Assembly: GCF_013201685.1 (NCBI RefSeq)
Contig: NZ_CP053844.1
Coordinates: 1,984,001 to 2,048,000, forward strand
Source: Campylobacter geochelonis
Lineage (GTDB): Bacteria > Campylobacterota > Campylobacteria > Campylobacterales > Campylobacteraceae
Length of the DNA: 64,000 nucleotides
Direction of reading: 5' to 3'
Shown here: positions 8,751-18,088 of the stretch, one piece after another
Position numbering within the stretch: position 1 is the first letter of the stretch
Layout of the letters: each line of letters starts with the position of its first letter
Program-made: the position numbers and the translations under genes
The notes under the pieces: generated by a model
Database searches by the model: none
The model's input: the letters and a program-made list of their open reading frames with translations, nothing else
Told to the model about the DNA's origin: nothing

Positions 8751-9593
8751 ATGACTATTTTTGACAAACTTCTTGGTGGCGTTATCATGGATGTAACAGA
8801 TGCCTCACAAGCCAAAATCGCTCAAGATGCCGGTGCGGTCGCTGTTATGGCGCTAGAGCGAGTTCCAGCTGATATTAGAGCGGCTGGTGGAGTTTCTAGG
8901 ATGAGCGATCCAAAAATGATAGAGCAAATTCAAAAAGCAGTTAGCATACCAGTTATGGCAAAAGTGCGTATCGGACACTTCGTAGAAGCTCAAATTTTAG
9001 AAAGTTTAGGCATTGATTTTATCGATGAAAGCGAGGTTTTATCGCCTGCTGACTCACTCTATCACATCGATAAAACCGCTTTTAAAACGCCATTTGTCTG
9101 CGGTGCTAGAAATTTAGGCGAAGCGCTTAGACGCATAAGTGAGGGTGCTAAAATGATACGCACAAAAGGCGAAGCTGGGACTGGCGATGTGGTTCAAGCA
9201 GTAAAACACCTAAGGCAGATAAATAAAGAAATCGCCCTAATCAAAGGTCTTAAAAAAGATGAACTATGGGGCGCGGCAAAGGAATTTGAAGTAGATATCG
9301 AGCTTGTTAAATTTGTAAACAAACATGGCAAACTTCCGGTTTTAAACTTTTCAGCTGGTGGCGTTGCAACTCCAGCAGACGCAGCGTTAATGCGACAACT
9401 TGGAGCAGAGGGCGTGTTTGTTGGAAGTGGAATTTTTAAATCAGGAAATCCAGCTAAAAGAGCAAGCGCGATTGTTCGTGCGGTAGAAAACTATGATAAA
9501 AGCGAGGTTTTGCTAGAGGTTTCAAAAGATTTAGGCGAGGCGATGGTCGGGATAAATGAGGACGAGATTAAGACTATAATGTCGCTTAGATAG
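8751..9593 (+). CDS. pdxS: Pyridoxal 5'-phosphate synthase lyase subunit PdxS
   Basis: 280 residues. Makes PLP from ribose 5-phosphate, glyceraldehyde 3-phosphate and ammonia in the DXP-independent route. The catalytic residues are visible: D14, K71 (MAKVRIGH) and K139 ([10 protein letters not shown]), corresponding to D24, K81 and K149 of B. subtilis PdxS, so the N-terminus is about ten residues shorter than usual. The start has an AAAGGATAAAAG site upstream. The usual partner, the glutaminase PdxT, is not downstream; the next 1 kb is empty. Without PdxT the enzyme can work with free ammonia, or pdxT may lie elsewhere. Confidence 0.95.
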   Translation: MTIFDKLLGGVIMDVTDASQAKIAQDAGAVAVMALERVPADIRAAGGVSRMSDPKMIEQIQKAVSIPVMAKVRIGHFVEAQILESLGIDFIDESEVLSPADSLYHIDKTAFKTPFVCGARNLGEALRRISEGAKMIRTKGEAGTGDVVQAVKHLRQINKEIALIKGLKKDELWGAAKEFEVDIELVKFVNKHGKLPVLNFSAGGVATPADAALMRQLGAEGVFVGSGIFKSGNPAKRASAIVRAVENYDKSEVLLEVSKDLGEAMVGINEDEIKTIMSLR

Positions 9594-9615
9594 GTTAAAA
9601 TTTAGATAAGAATGC

Positions 9616-9644
9616 TTTTGATTTTAACTTTTTTAAAATCAAAA
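9616..9644 (+). terminator. AT-rich hairpin after pdxS
   Basis: TTTTGATTTTAA (9616-9627) and TTAAAATCAAAA (9633-9644) are a perfect 12-bp inverted repeat around a 5-base loop, 22 bases past the pdxS stop. Confidence 0.5.
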
Positions 9645-9666
9645 TAGAGATAAAATGATATGAGCG

Positions 9667-9690
9667 CTTAGATGCTAAATAGCATCTAAG
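9667..9690 (+). terminator. Second hairpin after pdxS
   Basis: CTTAGATGCT (9667-9676), loop AAAT, AGCATCTAAG (9681-9690): a perfect 10-bp stem. The same AAAT loop occurs in the hairpins at 13441 and 27012. Confidence 0.5.
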
Positions 9691-10586
9691 TAAGCTTGGT
9701 AGCTTTGAATTTTACTTTAAATTTGTCTGCTATTTTTAATACTCGCTGGTAAAATTTAGATAAATTCCTAAAATGGCTTGGTTGGTAAATTTTCTTTGCG
9801 TTTTTTATAAATTCTAGTCAAATTTTGTAAAACAAGCACTTTTTTGCGCTAATGAATTTGCTTTTTATGCTTTTAAATTTGGCTTTGTGGCTTTTGCATT
9901 TGTTTTTTAAGACTACAAAATATCCTTGTGTTTAGATAAGCACACTAAATAACTTTAACTATGTTTATATTTACGTTAAAAAATAAAAGTTTATTTTGAT
10001 AAGAATTTAATATTTTATATAAATGCAAATTTATTAAATTTGGCTTTGATATGATAAGATTAAAAACAAGTCAGTATATTTTCAAGCTACGCGACAAAAT
10101 ATCTTTATAAAGCCTGTTTAACTAAGCAAAATATCAAAAAACTCACTAAATATAATAAAGCCAACAACACTATTTTATGCCATTTTCGCCTGATAAAATT
10201 TAAAATTAACAATACTTTTTTTCGCAAAAACACGCTTAAACATCACGCCAAACACTCATTTTATATGATTATAAAATTTATCAAACCGCCATCTTGGCAC
10301 GCAAAACTCTAGTTTGCAAATGCACGAAAAGCAGCTATAAATTCAACTAAAATTTAAATAAAAAGATATAAAAAGATATAAAAATTTTGCGAGGTATAAA
10401 TTTAGTCTATTTTAAGACCTGTTTAAAACTAAATTTTGCTAGTGGATTTTTAAAATCAAAATTAGATTAAAAGCTTTTTATCGCTAAATTTTATAAAAGT
10501 TGTATAAATTTAAAATGCCCCGAACGTAAAATTTCGCATTTTAAAGCGCTGTTATTTCAAATTTATCCAAATCACTAAAATAAATA

Positions 10587-10605
10587 AAGCCCCAAAATGG
10601 GGCTT
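10587..10605 (-). terminator. Terminator of pepE-dcuC
   Basis: AAGCCCCA (10587-10594) and TGGGGCTT (10598-10605) form a GC-rich stem; read on the minus strand it is followed by TTTATTTATTTT. It starts 11 bases after the dcuC stop. Confidence 0.8.
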
Positions 10606-10615
10606 GAAGTGTATT

Positions 10616-11947
10616 TTATAAGATAACAAATGCTATAACAGTAACTGATATAAGCATTCCTAAAGCTGTTCTTTTTACTATCTCAACTGGGCTAACCATC
10701 GCAAGACCAGCGCAAACTATCGCAGCTCCAGCAAGTGGAGAAGCACTTCTTCCAAGAGAGCCGGCAATCGCTGCTGCCATACCTAGTTTTGCTTGATCAA
10801 AGCCAAGATTAGCTGCGTGAGGAGTAACTGCTGCGTTAAACGCCATAGTCGCCGCGTCACCAGAACCCGTAACAACACCCATCAAAAACGGTATATAGGT
10901 TGAGCCAAAGCGAACATATCCTTGCTCGTTCTTAAGCCACTCGATGATAAACTCGATAGCTCCACAAGCCGTAAGTCCAGCAACAAAAACGCCTGCTGCG
11001 ATAATAATACCGATAACATCAGCATAAGCTGAACCCATGCCTTTGAAAAACTCTTTTGTGATTTTCTCTGGATTTGTCATCGTAACAAAAATCGTAACTA
11101 TCGCACCAAGTAGCATAGCTTCAGCTACGCCCATCTTAGTCCATGCAAGAAATGATACATTTTTTAACTCTGTTCCGCCGATGATTAGGATAACAAGAGG
11201 AACTAAAGGCATAATCGCATAAAGAACATTAACCTTATCTTCATCTTTTTTCTCACTAGCACCACCGCTTGCAACGGTTGCACCACTATTCATCTCAAGT
11301 AGATAGTTTTTGCCTTTTGTATAATCTTTAAAAACAAAAAGTATAACAGTCATCGCCACCAAAACAATGCCAAGTGAAGTTAAAGCACTTACAAGTTGCA
11401 CAGATATGATATCTTGAACAGTGTAATCAGCTATGCTTTTTTTAACCATATCGGTTACGAAGATGTTGTGAGCTGAACCAGGACTTAAAACACTACCAAA
11501 AGTTCCAGCAAAAACAGCAGCTCCAGCCATAGCAGGTCTAACTCCTGAAGCCATAAGAAGCGGTATCAAAGTCGCACCAACAGCAGCCGAACAACCAGCA
11601 GCAGATGGGATAGCGATGTTGATAAAGTAGGTTAAAAAAGTAGTTAGCGGAACTAGGATAAATCCGATATTTTTCATAGGATTTATAAGTAGTTTGATAA
11701 GATGTTGATCGCACTTTGTAAATTTCATAACAAAGGCAAAACCCATAGATGCACAAATCGCTTTGATTAAACCTGCTTGTGTCATATATTTAGTAAATGC
11801 ACTAAGTCCATCCATCGGCTTTAGGCATGCTACACATAAGATAAGTCCAACGCCTAGTAAAACTGTTTTGGTATCTCGTTTTTTAATCAGCAAAAAAATT
11901 ACCGCGATTATACCTGCTATCGCTAATAGCAGTCTAAATGTCTGCAT
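10616..11947 (-). CDS. dcuC: Anaerobic C4-dicarboxylate transporter, DcuC family
   Basis: 443 residues, hydrophobic throughout with 10 or more membrane segments, and family features such as IAIPSAAGCSAAVGATLIP and GVVTGSGDAATMAFN. DcuC-type carriers move succinate, fumarate or aspartate across the inner membrane during fumarate respiration. I take ATG 11947 because AAGGAGG lies six bases upstream; the longer reading from 11980 would run into the pepE stop and has no site. Ten bases separate it from the upstream pepE gene, so they are co-transcribed, linking Asp-peptide hydrolysis to C4-dicarboxylate exchange. A strong hairpin follows the stop. Confidence 0.9.
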   Translation of the reverse strand: MQTFRLLLAIAGIIAVIFLLIKKRDTKTVLLGVGLILCVACLKPMDGLSAFTKYMTQAGLIKAICASMGFAFVMKFTKCDQHLIKLLINPMKNIGFILVPLTTFLTYFINIAIPSAAGCSAAVGATLIPLLMASGVRPAMAGAAVFAGTFGSVLSPGSAHNIFVTDMVKKSIADYTVQDIISVQLVSALTSLGIVLVAMTVILFVFKDYTKGKNYLLEMNSGATVASGGASEKKDEDKVNVLYAIMPLVPLVILIIGGTELKNVSFLAWTKMGVAEAMLLGAIVTIFVTMTNPEKITKEFFKGMGSAYADVIGIIIAAGVFVAGLTACGAIEFIIEWLKNEQGYVRFGSTYIPFLMGVVTGSGDAATMAFNAAVTPHAANLGFDQAKLGMAAAIAGSLGRSASPLAGAAIVCAGLAMVSPVEIVKRTALGMLISVTVIAFVIL

Positions 11948-11957
11948 AAAATCCTCC

Positions 11958-12656
11958 TTAGATTTTAAATTTTTCGCCAAGTTTTACAGTGGCGATATCT
12001 TTTTTATACTCAAATTTTAAAGCATCACTATGTCCGATTAGCTCTACTTCGTTGCCATTTATAAGAAGTGCAGTTCCTTCTGGAAGCGCGTAAATAGTGC
12101 TTTGTTGATTAACTATCAAAAACTCCTCAAGTCTTTCTTCTCTACTTTCGCCATTATGACCTGAAATTTTACCGCTTATGAAATGTGGGTTGATTTGATG
12201 TGGGAAAAGATTAAATGAGTCAAAGCTTTTTGGCATGATTATAGGCATATCGTTTGTTGTCATCATCGTGCTTCCAGCGATGTTTGCGCCTGCTGACCAG
12301 CCAAAGTATTTAGCACCGTTTTCAACAGCTTCTCTTATAGCATCAACAAGGTCATATTTATACAAATCATGAAGCAACATAAAGGTATTTCCACCGCCAA
12401 CTGCGATGGTTTTAGCATTTTTAACCGCTTCTTTCATATCTTTGTATTTGTGGATTGATTTAATGTTTGTGTTATTTAGGCACTCTTGCACCTTTTTTTC
12501 GTATTCATCGTGTGTTCGTCTAACTCCAGCAAATGGGATAAATAAAATCTCTTCTTCCCAGTTTTGCCCTAAAAAATCTTTTATCCAACCTTTTGAATGA
12601 TTTAGATAACCGGTATCTTTGTAACTTGAAGCGCTTAAAAGTAGTGCTTTTTTCAT
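11958..12656 (-). CDS. pepE: Peptidase E (alpha-aspartyl dipeptidase)
   Basis: 232 residues, very near the 229 of E. coli PepE. Serine peptidase of family S51 that releases N-terminal Asp from dipeptides in the cytosol. The nucleophile is S121 in GWSAGAN, and D136 and H158 (FPHQINPHF) sit where E. coli has D135 and H157. I take ATG 12656, preceded by AAGGAAGGCAAT; an upstream in-frame ATG adds 15 residues that do not fit the family. It is the first gene of a two-gene operon with dcuC, so aspartate released here could feed fumarate-based respiration. Confidence 0.93.
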   Translation of the reverse strand: MKKALLLSASSYKDTGYLNHSKGWIKDFLGQNWEEEILFIPFAGVRRTHDEYEKKVQECLNNTNIKSIHKYKDMKEAVKNAKTIAVGGGNTFMLLHDLYKYDLVDAIREAVENGAKYFGWSAGANIAGSTMMTTNDMPIIMPKSFDSFNLFPHQINPHFISGKISGHNGESREERLEEFLIVNQQSTIYALPEGTALLINGNEVELIGHSDALKFEYKKDIATVKLGEKFKI

Positions 12657-12789
12657 ATTGCCTTCCTTATATTTAAGTTGTATGATTATACACATTATCA
12701 ACTTAAATATAAATCATAGCTAAAAAATTTATACTTAGTTAAAAATATATAAATATTTTTATGTTTCTAATAACGTTTAAATTTAACTC

Positions 12790-13386
12790 CTACTGATAGC
12801 TTTTTAAATAATACAAAATTTGCTTTGCGATTTTATGGTTAAAGATATCTGTCATAGTGGAAATTGAATTTATATTTTTGTTGCTTTGATAGTCTAAATT
12901 TGTTTTATAACTATCTGTTTTTTTGCCATCGTTTATGCGAATTTGCAGTGAAAGTTGCGCATCATAAATGTAGCTATTAGTTCTACTATCGTAGTCATCA
13001 TCATAATACCCAAACGGAAAACCAACGCCAACGCCACTTCCCCATCTTCCTCTTGAAAAGCCAAAACCAAAGCTTGCAAACGGATCTGGATCTTTTATAT
13101 AAGTTCTTCTAAAGTAATTTAAATTTCCATTTATTATGATACTTGCTAGTTTTTCATCGCCAACTACCTCATAGCCATTTTGCGATAACTCTAAAGATAG
13201 TGCGCTAGTAAGGTTGCTATCGACATTGCTTGTGTTTGTAAATTTAACATAAGTTTTGTTGTTTTTAGACGCGGAATTTATAAAGATAGGCTCGCTTGTT
13301 TTTATAATGCCTTCGTTTAAATTTGGCTTGATAGAACAACCAACAAAAGCAAACAGTGCTAAAAGAGGTAAGATAAATTTTTTCAT
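12790..13386 (-). CDS. TraT-like outer-membrane lipoprotein
   Basis: 198 residues with a lipoprotein signal (LFAFVGC, Cys17). The following part resembles TraT of conjugative plasmids: SEPIFINSASKNNKTYVKF, NTSN, then LSQNGYEVV. A glycine/phenylalanine-rich stretch (FASFGFGFSRGRWGSGVG) takes the place of the hydrophobic middle of TraT. TraT blocks complement attack and surface exclusion in enterobacteria; whether this chromosomal homologue does so is unknown. It stands alone on the minus strand after the fdh terminator and starts with an AAAGGATGAGTT site. Confidence 0.65.
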   Translation of the reverse strand: MKKFILPLLALFAFVGCSIKPNLNEGIIKTSEPIFINSASKNNKTYVKFTNTSNVDSNLTSALSLELSQNGYEVVGDEKLASIIINGNLNYFRRTYIKDPDPFASFGFGFSRGRWGSGVGVGFPFGYYDDDYDSRTNSYIYDAQLSLQIRINDGKKTDSYKTNLDYQSNKNINSISTMTDIFNHKIAKQILYYLKSYQ

Positions 13387-13440
13387 AACTCATCCTTTAA
13401 AAAGATAGCCAAATTCTAGCACAAATTTAGCGATTTAGCA

Positions 13441-13466
13441 TTTAAAGGGAGAAATCTCCCTTTAAA
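13441..13466 (-). terminator. Terminator of the fdh operon
   Basis: TTTAAAGGGAG (13441-13451), AAAT, CTCCCTTTAAA (13456-13466): a perfect 11-bp stem touching the fdhB stop codon. It is symmetrical and can act in both directions. Confidence 0.75.
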
Positions 13467-13467
13467 T

Positions 13468-14040
13468 TTAAAACAAATCTATAGTCGTAGCGCTCGCTCT
13501 TTTAGTCATAACGCGTTTTCTATACATATCAGAAACTTCAGCCGCATCGCCAACCAACAAAGCATTAGTCGAGCAAATCGCCGCACACATCGGAACTTTT
13601 CCCTCTGCTATGCGGTTTTGTCCATAAAGCTCTCGCTCAACTCCTGAGTTAGTCTCTTCCGGCCCTCCAGCACACATCGTGCATTTATCCATCTCGCCTT
13701 TTATGCCAAACGCACCATCTCTTGGGAATTGTGGTGCACCAAAAGGACAAGCATACAAGCAATACCCACATCCTATGCAAGTTTTTTTGTTATGAAGAAC
13801 TATGCCATCTTCTCTTATATAAAAGCATTGAACTGGGCAAACTTGCGCGCAAGGAGCGTCCGTGCAGTGCTGACAAGCAAGTGTGCTAGCAACCTCTTTG
13901 CCTACAACTCCTTCATTTAAAATAATAACTTTTCTTCTTTTTATACCAAGTGGGACTTCATGAGCTGAAGCACAAGCGACTTGACAACCATAGCATGCGA
14001 TACATCTGTTGTTATCTACATAAAATTTCATTCTTGCCAT
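13468..14040 (-). CDS. fdhB: Formate dehydrogenase iron-sulfur subunit
   Basis: 190 residues with four ferredoxin-type cysteine clusters: CIACYGCQVAC, CQHCTDAPCAQVCP, CIGCGYCLYACP and CTMC...CAAIC, as in the beta subunits of the molybdopterin oxidoreductase family. It passes electrons from FdhA to the membrane quinone reductase. It starts ten bases after fdhA. No Tat signal is present, so it must be exported with FdhA by hitch-hiking. The usual next gene, fdhC for the cytochrome b anchor, is missing; a terminator and an unrelated lipoprotein gene follow. Confidence 0.95.
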   Translation of the reverse strand: MARMKFYVDNNRCIACYGCQVACASAHEVPLGIKRRKVIILNEGVVGKEVASTLACQHCTDAPCAQVCPVQCFYIREDGIVLHNKKTCIGCGYCLYACPFGAPQFPRDGAFGIKGEMDKCTMCAGGPEETNSGVERELYGQNRIAEGKVPMCAAICSTNALLVGDAAEVSDMYRKRVMTKRASATTIDLF

Positions 14041-14050
14041 TTTTTACCCC

Positions 14051-16972
14051 TTATGCTTTCTCTAGTCTACAAAGTCCGGCGTTAAACTCTGAAATTTGAG
14101 TAACTGGGTCAAAGCCGTAGTTTGTAACTGTGTTTGAACTCTCGCCTATAGTATATGGCTTAGTATCTTGTGGATATCTAGCGCTTAAATCCTCGCCTTG
14201 AAAAATTCCAGCAAAGTTATAAGGCAGACAAATTCTATCTGGAGTAACAGACTCAGAATATATACATTTTACCTTTATTTTAGTTCCTTGTGGAGCGTGT
14301 ATCCACATCATAGAGCCATCTCTTATACCGTATTTTGCTGCTAGTTTTGGATTAACATGGGCAAACATTTCTGGAGTGATTTCAGAAAGATATTTACTAG
14401 TTCGTTCTATCATACCAGCGCCACTTAAATTTACAAGTCTAAGAGAAGACATAACTGTTGGGAACTCTTTTGACCAGTCTTGTTCGGTTTGTTCGCTGAT
14501 ATATTTAGTTGAAACACGGAAATTTTTAGCTTGATCGCCAAATGTTGGGTATTTTGCAACCAAATCCCATCTTGGCGAGTGGATTGGTTCGCGATGTTTT
14601 GGGATCGGATCTAAAAACTCCCATACTTTAGTTCTAGCTCTTGCATTGCCGTATGGGCAAATTCCAGCTTCGCGACATTTTTTAGCGATTATTCCACTAT
14701 AATCCATGCTCCAGCTTGGTCCCATTTTTGCTTTTTCTTCTTCTGTTAATGTAATACCTAGAATTTTTTCAATATTCTCTTTAGTGATTTGAGCATATCC
14801 GCCCTTAACTTTTGCGCCAGGAAGCGTGATACTATCATCAGCTAGCTGACTAACGCCATTATGCACAAGTCCAAATCTGTTTCTAAAGCCCATACCGCCT
14901 TTAACATAAGGTTTGCTTATATCATAAAGGATTGGAGTTCCAGGATGCTCTTCATCCCAACAAGGCCATGGAAGTCCGTAGTATTCGCCCTCGACTGGTC
15001 CTCGACCCATTAAAGTTTCAGGATCAAAGTTATGCCAATTTTCTTGATGTTTTCTTAATCTTGCAGCAGTTCTTCCGTTATCTCCGATACTTTGAGTAGT
15101 TCTAGCTATCTCATCAGTCGCGTCATCTGGCCACTTAAAGTCATCTTTGACTTGTTTGATTACGCCATCAACAACGCCCATTTTCATACCTTTTACATAC
15201 TCATCATAAAAGCCAAATTTTTTAGCAAATGCAAACATAACATCTTGATCTTCTTTGCTTTCATAGATTGGATTTATAACTTTAGTTCTCCACTGGGCTG
15301 AACGGTTTGTAGCTGATAAATGCCCCTCGCTTTCAAACTGCGTACAAGCTGGAAGAACATAAATTCCATCCGTTCTATCACTTAAAATCGCAACTTCGTT
15401 TAAAAACGGCTCTACGACAACAAGCATATCAAGTTTGGTTAGTGCTTCTTGAATTTTTATCTGCTGAGCCATAGAGGTAATGCCTGTTCCTTGAACCCAA
15501 AGAACTCGTAAATTTCCACTTGAGAATGTATTTTCCTCTTTTAAAACGCCTTGATACCATTTAGAAAGCGAGTATCCCTTTTCGTTTCTCCAGTTTCTAT
15601 CTTCTGGATTTTTCTCATCGTGATAAAAATACTCACTGAAATTTGTTCCCTCTACCTTTTGTCCAAGTTTTTCTCTTTTCTCTTTTGTTGATACGGCAAA
15701 TCTTTTGATAAATTTATCATACTCAACGCCCCAACCTTGACAAAAGTGCTTCCACACGCCATCAGCTAACCCATAATATCCTGGCAAACTATCAGCTAGA
15801 CAGTTCATATCAGTCGCACCTTGAACATTATCATGTCCTCTGATGATGTTACATCCGCCACCTTCTTTACCCATATTTCCTAAGACAAGCTGTAGGATTG
15901 AAAGAATTCTCGTATTTGAGCTGCCAACCGAGTGTTGAGTGATACCAAGCGACCAAAATAGCGTTGCTGGCTTTGTGTTTGCATACATAGTGGCGAATTT
16001 AATCAACTCTTCTTGAGTACAACCAGTTACATTTGCCACCTCTTCTGGAGTCCATTTTGCAGCTTCTTCTTTTATCTCTTCGACTGCGTAAGTCTGGGTT
16101 TTAATAACCTCTTTATCCTCCCAGCCGTTTTTAAAGATTAAGTGTAAAACGCCATAGATAAATGCGATATCAGTTCCTGGACGAATTCTTATATACATAT
16201 CAGCTTTTGCTGCTGTTCTTGTAAAAACAGGATCAACAACTACAAGCTTTGCGTTATTTCTATCTTTTGCTTGAAGCATATGTTTCATTCCGCCAACTGG
16301 ATTTGCTACGGCTGAATTTGCTCCGATTACTAGCATCATTTTTGCATTTTTAGTTACATCACCAAAGTGATTTGTCATAGCTCCATAACCCCATGTATTC
16401 GCCACACCGGCGACTGTTGCGCTATGTCAAATTCTTGCAACGTGGTCTATATTGTTACTTCCCCAAAATGCTGCAAATTTTCTAAAATAATATGCTTGTT
16501 CGTTTGAAAATTTAGCCGAACCTAAAAACTCAACGCTATCAGGACCATCTTCTTTTCTTATCTCAAGCATCTTGTTACCGATCTCTTCTATCGCACTTTC
16601 CCAACTCATTCTTTCCCACTTGCCATTTACTTTTTTAAGCGGGTATTTAAGTCTCATTTTTGACTTTGTTAAATCGATTTGATCGATTCCTTTACAGCAG
16701 TGACTTCCTTGTGAAATCGGATGATCTATCGCCATATCTTGGCGAATCCATGTGTTTGAAGCTTCATCAACTTCGGCTAAAACCCCACACCCTGCTGAAC
16801 AAATCGAACAAATTGTCTTTTTTATCACAGAATTTGGAAATGGGTTTTTTATCTCTTCGTTTGTCGCTTCTCTTAAGGTTTCGTTGTTTCCAAAAACCGA
16901 TGTAGCACTCGCACCTGCGCCGATTGCTGCTAGTTTAAGAAAAGAACGCCTTCCGACATTACTCTGACTCAT
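14051..16972 (-). CDS. fdhA: Selenocysteine-containing formate dehydrogenase catalytic subunit (UGA recoded)
   Basis: One 973-residue protein that looks like two reading frames because the codon at 16427-16429 is TGA, read as selenocysteine (U182) in the context HVARIUHSATVAGVA. Oxidises formate to CO2 in the periplasm with a molybdo/tungsto-pterin and one 4Fe-4S cluster. N-terminal Tat signal RRSFLKLAAIGAG (residues 8-20), then the cluster motif CSICSAGCGVL...CCKG, the pterin-binding domains, and a C-terminal MGD domain (ISEITPEMFAHVNP). A hairpin 18 bases after the UGA has the features of a bacterial SECIS. Downstream of a small Tat protein, upstream of fdhB. Its need for Sec matches the selAB genes nearby. 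Confidence 0.95.
16399..16429 (-). promoter_or_regulatory. UGA-Sec codon and bacterial SECIS hairpin in fdhA
   Basis: On the minus strand the UGA (16429-16427) is followed by 13 bases, then a stem TCGCC (16413-16409), loop GGTGT, and GGCGA (16403-16399). The stem is perfect, the loop holds a G-U pair as in E. coli fdhF, and the distance from UGA to the loop (18 bases) is close to fdhF (17). Such hairpins bind the C-terminal domain of SelB. Function is inferred from geometry. Confidence 0.8.
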
Positions 16973-16980
16973 AATAACTC

Positions 16981-17178
16981 CTAATAGGCTACTTTGTAGT
17001 ATTTTTCCCAGTTTTGGCTTTTATAGTAAAGCACCTCTTTTTTTGCTATTTTGCCACTGACTACGCCACTACTTTGTGGTTCGCCCTTTTGGCTAGCTAC
17101 AGCTGCAGTTGTCGCAACGCCCGCAACAGCCGCGACTTTTAAGGATTTTTTTAAAAATTCCCTTCTACCATCTTTCAT
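16981..17178 (-). CDS. Small Tat-signal protein of the fdh operon
   Basis: 65 residues: twin-arginine signal GRREFLKKSLKVAAVAG, then a short hydrophilic tail ending KSQNWEKYYKVAY. The same kind of small protein precedes fdhA in other Campylobacterota (Cj1513c in C. jejuni, as I recall); its role in formate dehydrogenase assembly or export is not known to me. I take ATG 17178, with AAAGGAG seven bases upstream; the longer reading from 17247 has no site. Eight bases separate its stop from the fdhA start. Confidence 0.85.
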   Translation of the reverse strand: MKDGRREFLKKSLKVAAVAGVATTAAVASQKGEPQSSGVVSGKIAKKEVLYYKSQNWEKYYKVAY

Positions 17179-17240
17179 CTTATCTCCTTTGTATCGTTTG
17201 TAAATTTTAAAAGTTATTTTAAATCTATCAATATGTAAAA

Positions 17241-17324
17241 TTTGCATATTTTATGATAAAAAAAGACTTCTAAACTAACTTTATAATACGCTAACCTGCA
17301 AATTTAGCATATTTATGATTAAAA
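17241..17324 (-). promoter_or_regulatory. Promoter region of the fdh structural genes with a direct repeat
   Basis: The 200-base gap between the chaperone gene and the small Tat gene holds two near-identical words: TTTGCATATTTTATGAT (17241-17257) and TTTAGCATATTTATGAT (17303-17319), each followed by A-rich sequence. The 60-base spacing and position upstream of fdh suggest operator sites. A TATTATAA box on the minus strand lies between them (about 17281-17288). Confidence 0.4.
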
Positions 17325-17380
17325 GTTTATGAGTTTTCGTCTCTTTAAATATATTTTATTTATTTTTAAACTTATATTAT

Positions 17381-18088
17381 CTATAACTCTTCTTGATATT
17401 TGCTAAGCTCATCACTCCACTCATATTTATCTTTGCTTTCGCCAAATTTAGAGATATATGGAGCTTTTTGCATAGCTTCTTTTGCCACACTTTTTTCAAA
17501 AATAGGTGTTTTAACGCCTAAAAAAGCTCTCTCAAAAGCAAAAAACGAACTCATCAAATTTGCAAGTTGTGCGTAAAAAACAGAGCCTTTGTTCTCTTTC
17601 ATAAGCTCGCTTAACTCATCGACAAAACCATTTATAACATTTACAAAAAGCTCTGTGCTTAAGAAATTGTTTTGTCCAACCTCATCTTTTAGCAAGCTTG
17701 ACATCGCATAAAAGATAAATCCGATAAAATCCTCACTATCTTTACACACCTTATCATTTCGCCTAAATTTGCTCTTTCTAAGTGTTTCTAAAACAAGTAT
17801 TCTTGCCTTGCCATCATCTCTTCCTTCTGCGTAAAATGACGCAGTTAGCGGAACATTTGAAAACGAGTAGTCAAACAAAACTAAATTTTGCTCTTTTTTA
17901 AAGCTCTCGAAACTAAACTCTTCTAATGCTTCAAAACTCGCCCTATCGCTTTCTTGCAGTGGCGAAGTCGCAAGATATCTTAACTGCTCTTTAAAAAGCT
18001 TAAATTTAGTATCGTTTTCGCTGAAAAAAAATGGTATCGCAAAAAACTCATAGTAAAAACTTCTAGCAAGGCTTAAATTTTCGTTCAT
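17381..18088 (-). CDS. fdhM: TorD-like chaperone for formate dehydrogenase (FdhM-like)
   Basis: 235 residues, all helical in appearance, beginning LSLARSFYYEFFAIPFFF and ending with the motif YAQLANLMSSFFAFERAF, as in TorD/DmsD-family chaperones. These bind the Tat signal and the apo-form of molybdoenzymes until the cofactor is in place. C. jejuni has such a protein (FdhM, Cj1514c) at the same position. The start overlaps the stop of the upstream ferredoxin-like gene by four bases (ATGA). Confidence 0.75.
   Translation of the reverse strand: MNENLSLARSFYYEFFAIPFFFSENDTKFKLFKEQLRYLATSPLQESDRASFEALEEFSFESFKKEQNLVLFDYSFSNVPLTASFYAEGRDDGKARILVLETLRKSKFRRNDKVCKDSEDFIGFIFYAMSSLLKDEVGQNNFLSTELFVNVINGFVDELSELMKENKGSVFYAQLANLMSSFFAFERAFLGVKTPIFEKSVAKEAMQKAPYISKFGESKDKYEWSDELSKYQEEL

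Larger units (their letters stand above)
9594..10615. other. 1 kb gene-free region between pdxS and dcuC
   Basis: Apart from two hairpins after pdxS and the dcuC terminator, I see no gene. A short tandem repeat of an AAAAAGATAT unit lies near 10362-10385. The position where pdxT would be expected holds no recognisable remnant. Confidence 0.5.

Noticed and set aside
10362-10385. AAAAAGATAT tandem repeat as a contingency (phase-variable) tract
   Set aside because: Only two to three units, intergenic, and not placed at a start codon or promoter.
14051-16405. Independent formate dehydrogenase gene starting at 16405, next to a separate N-terminal gene
   Set aside because: Both parts are one frame interrupted only by a UGA-Sec codon with a SECIS hairpin; treated as a single gene.
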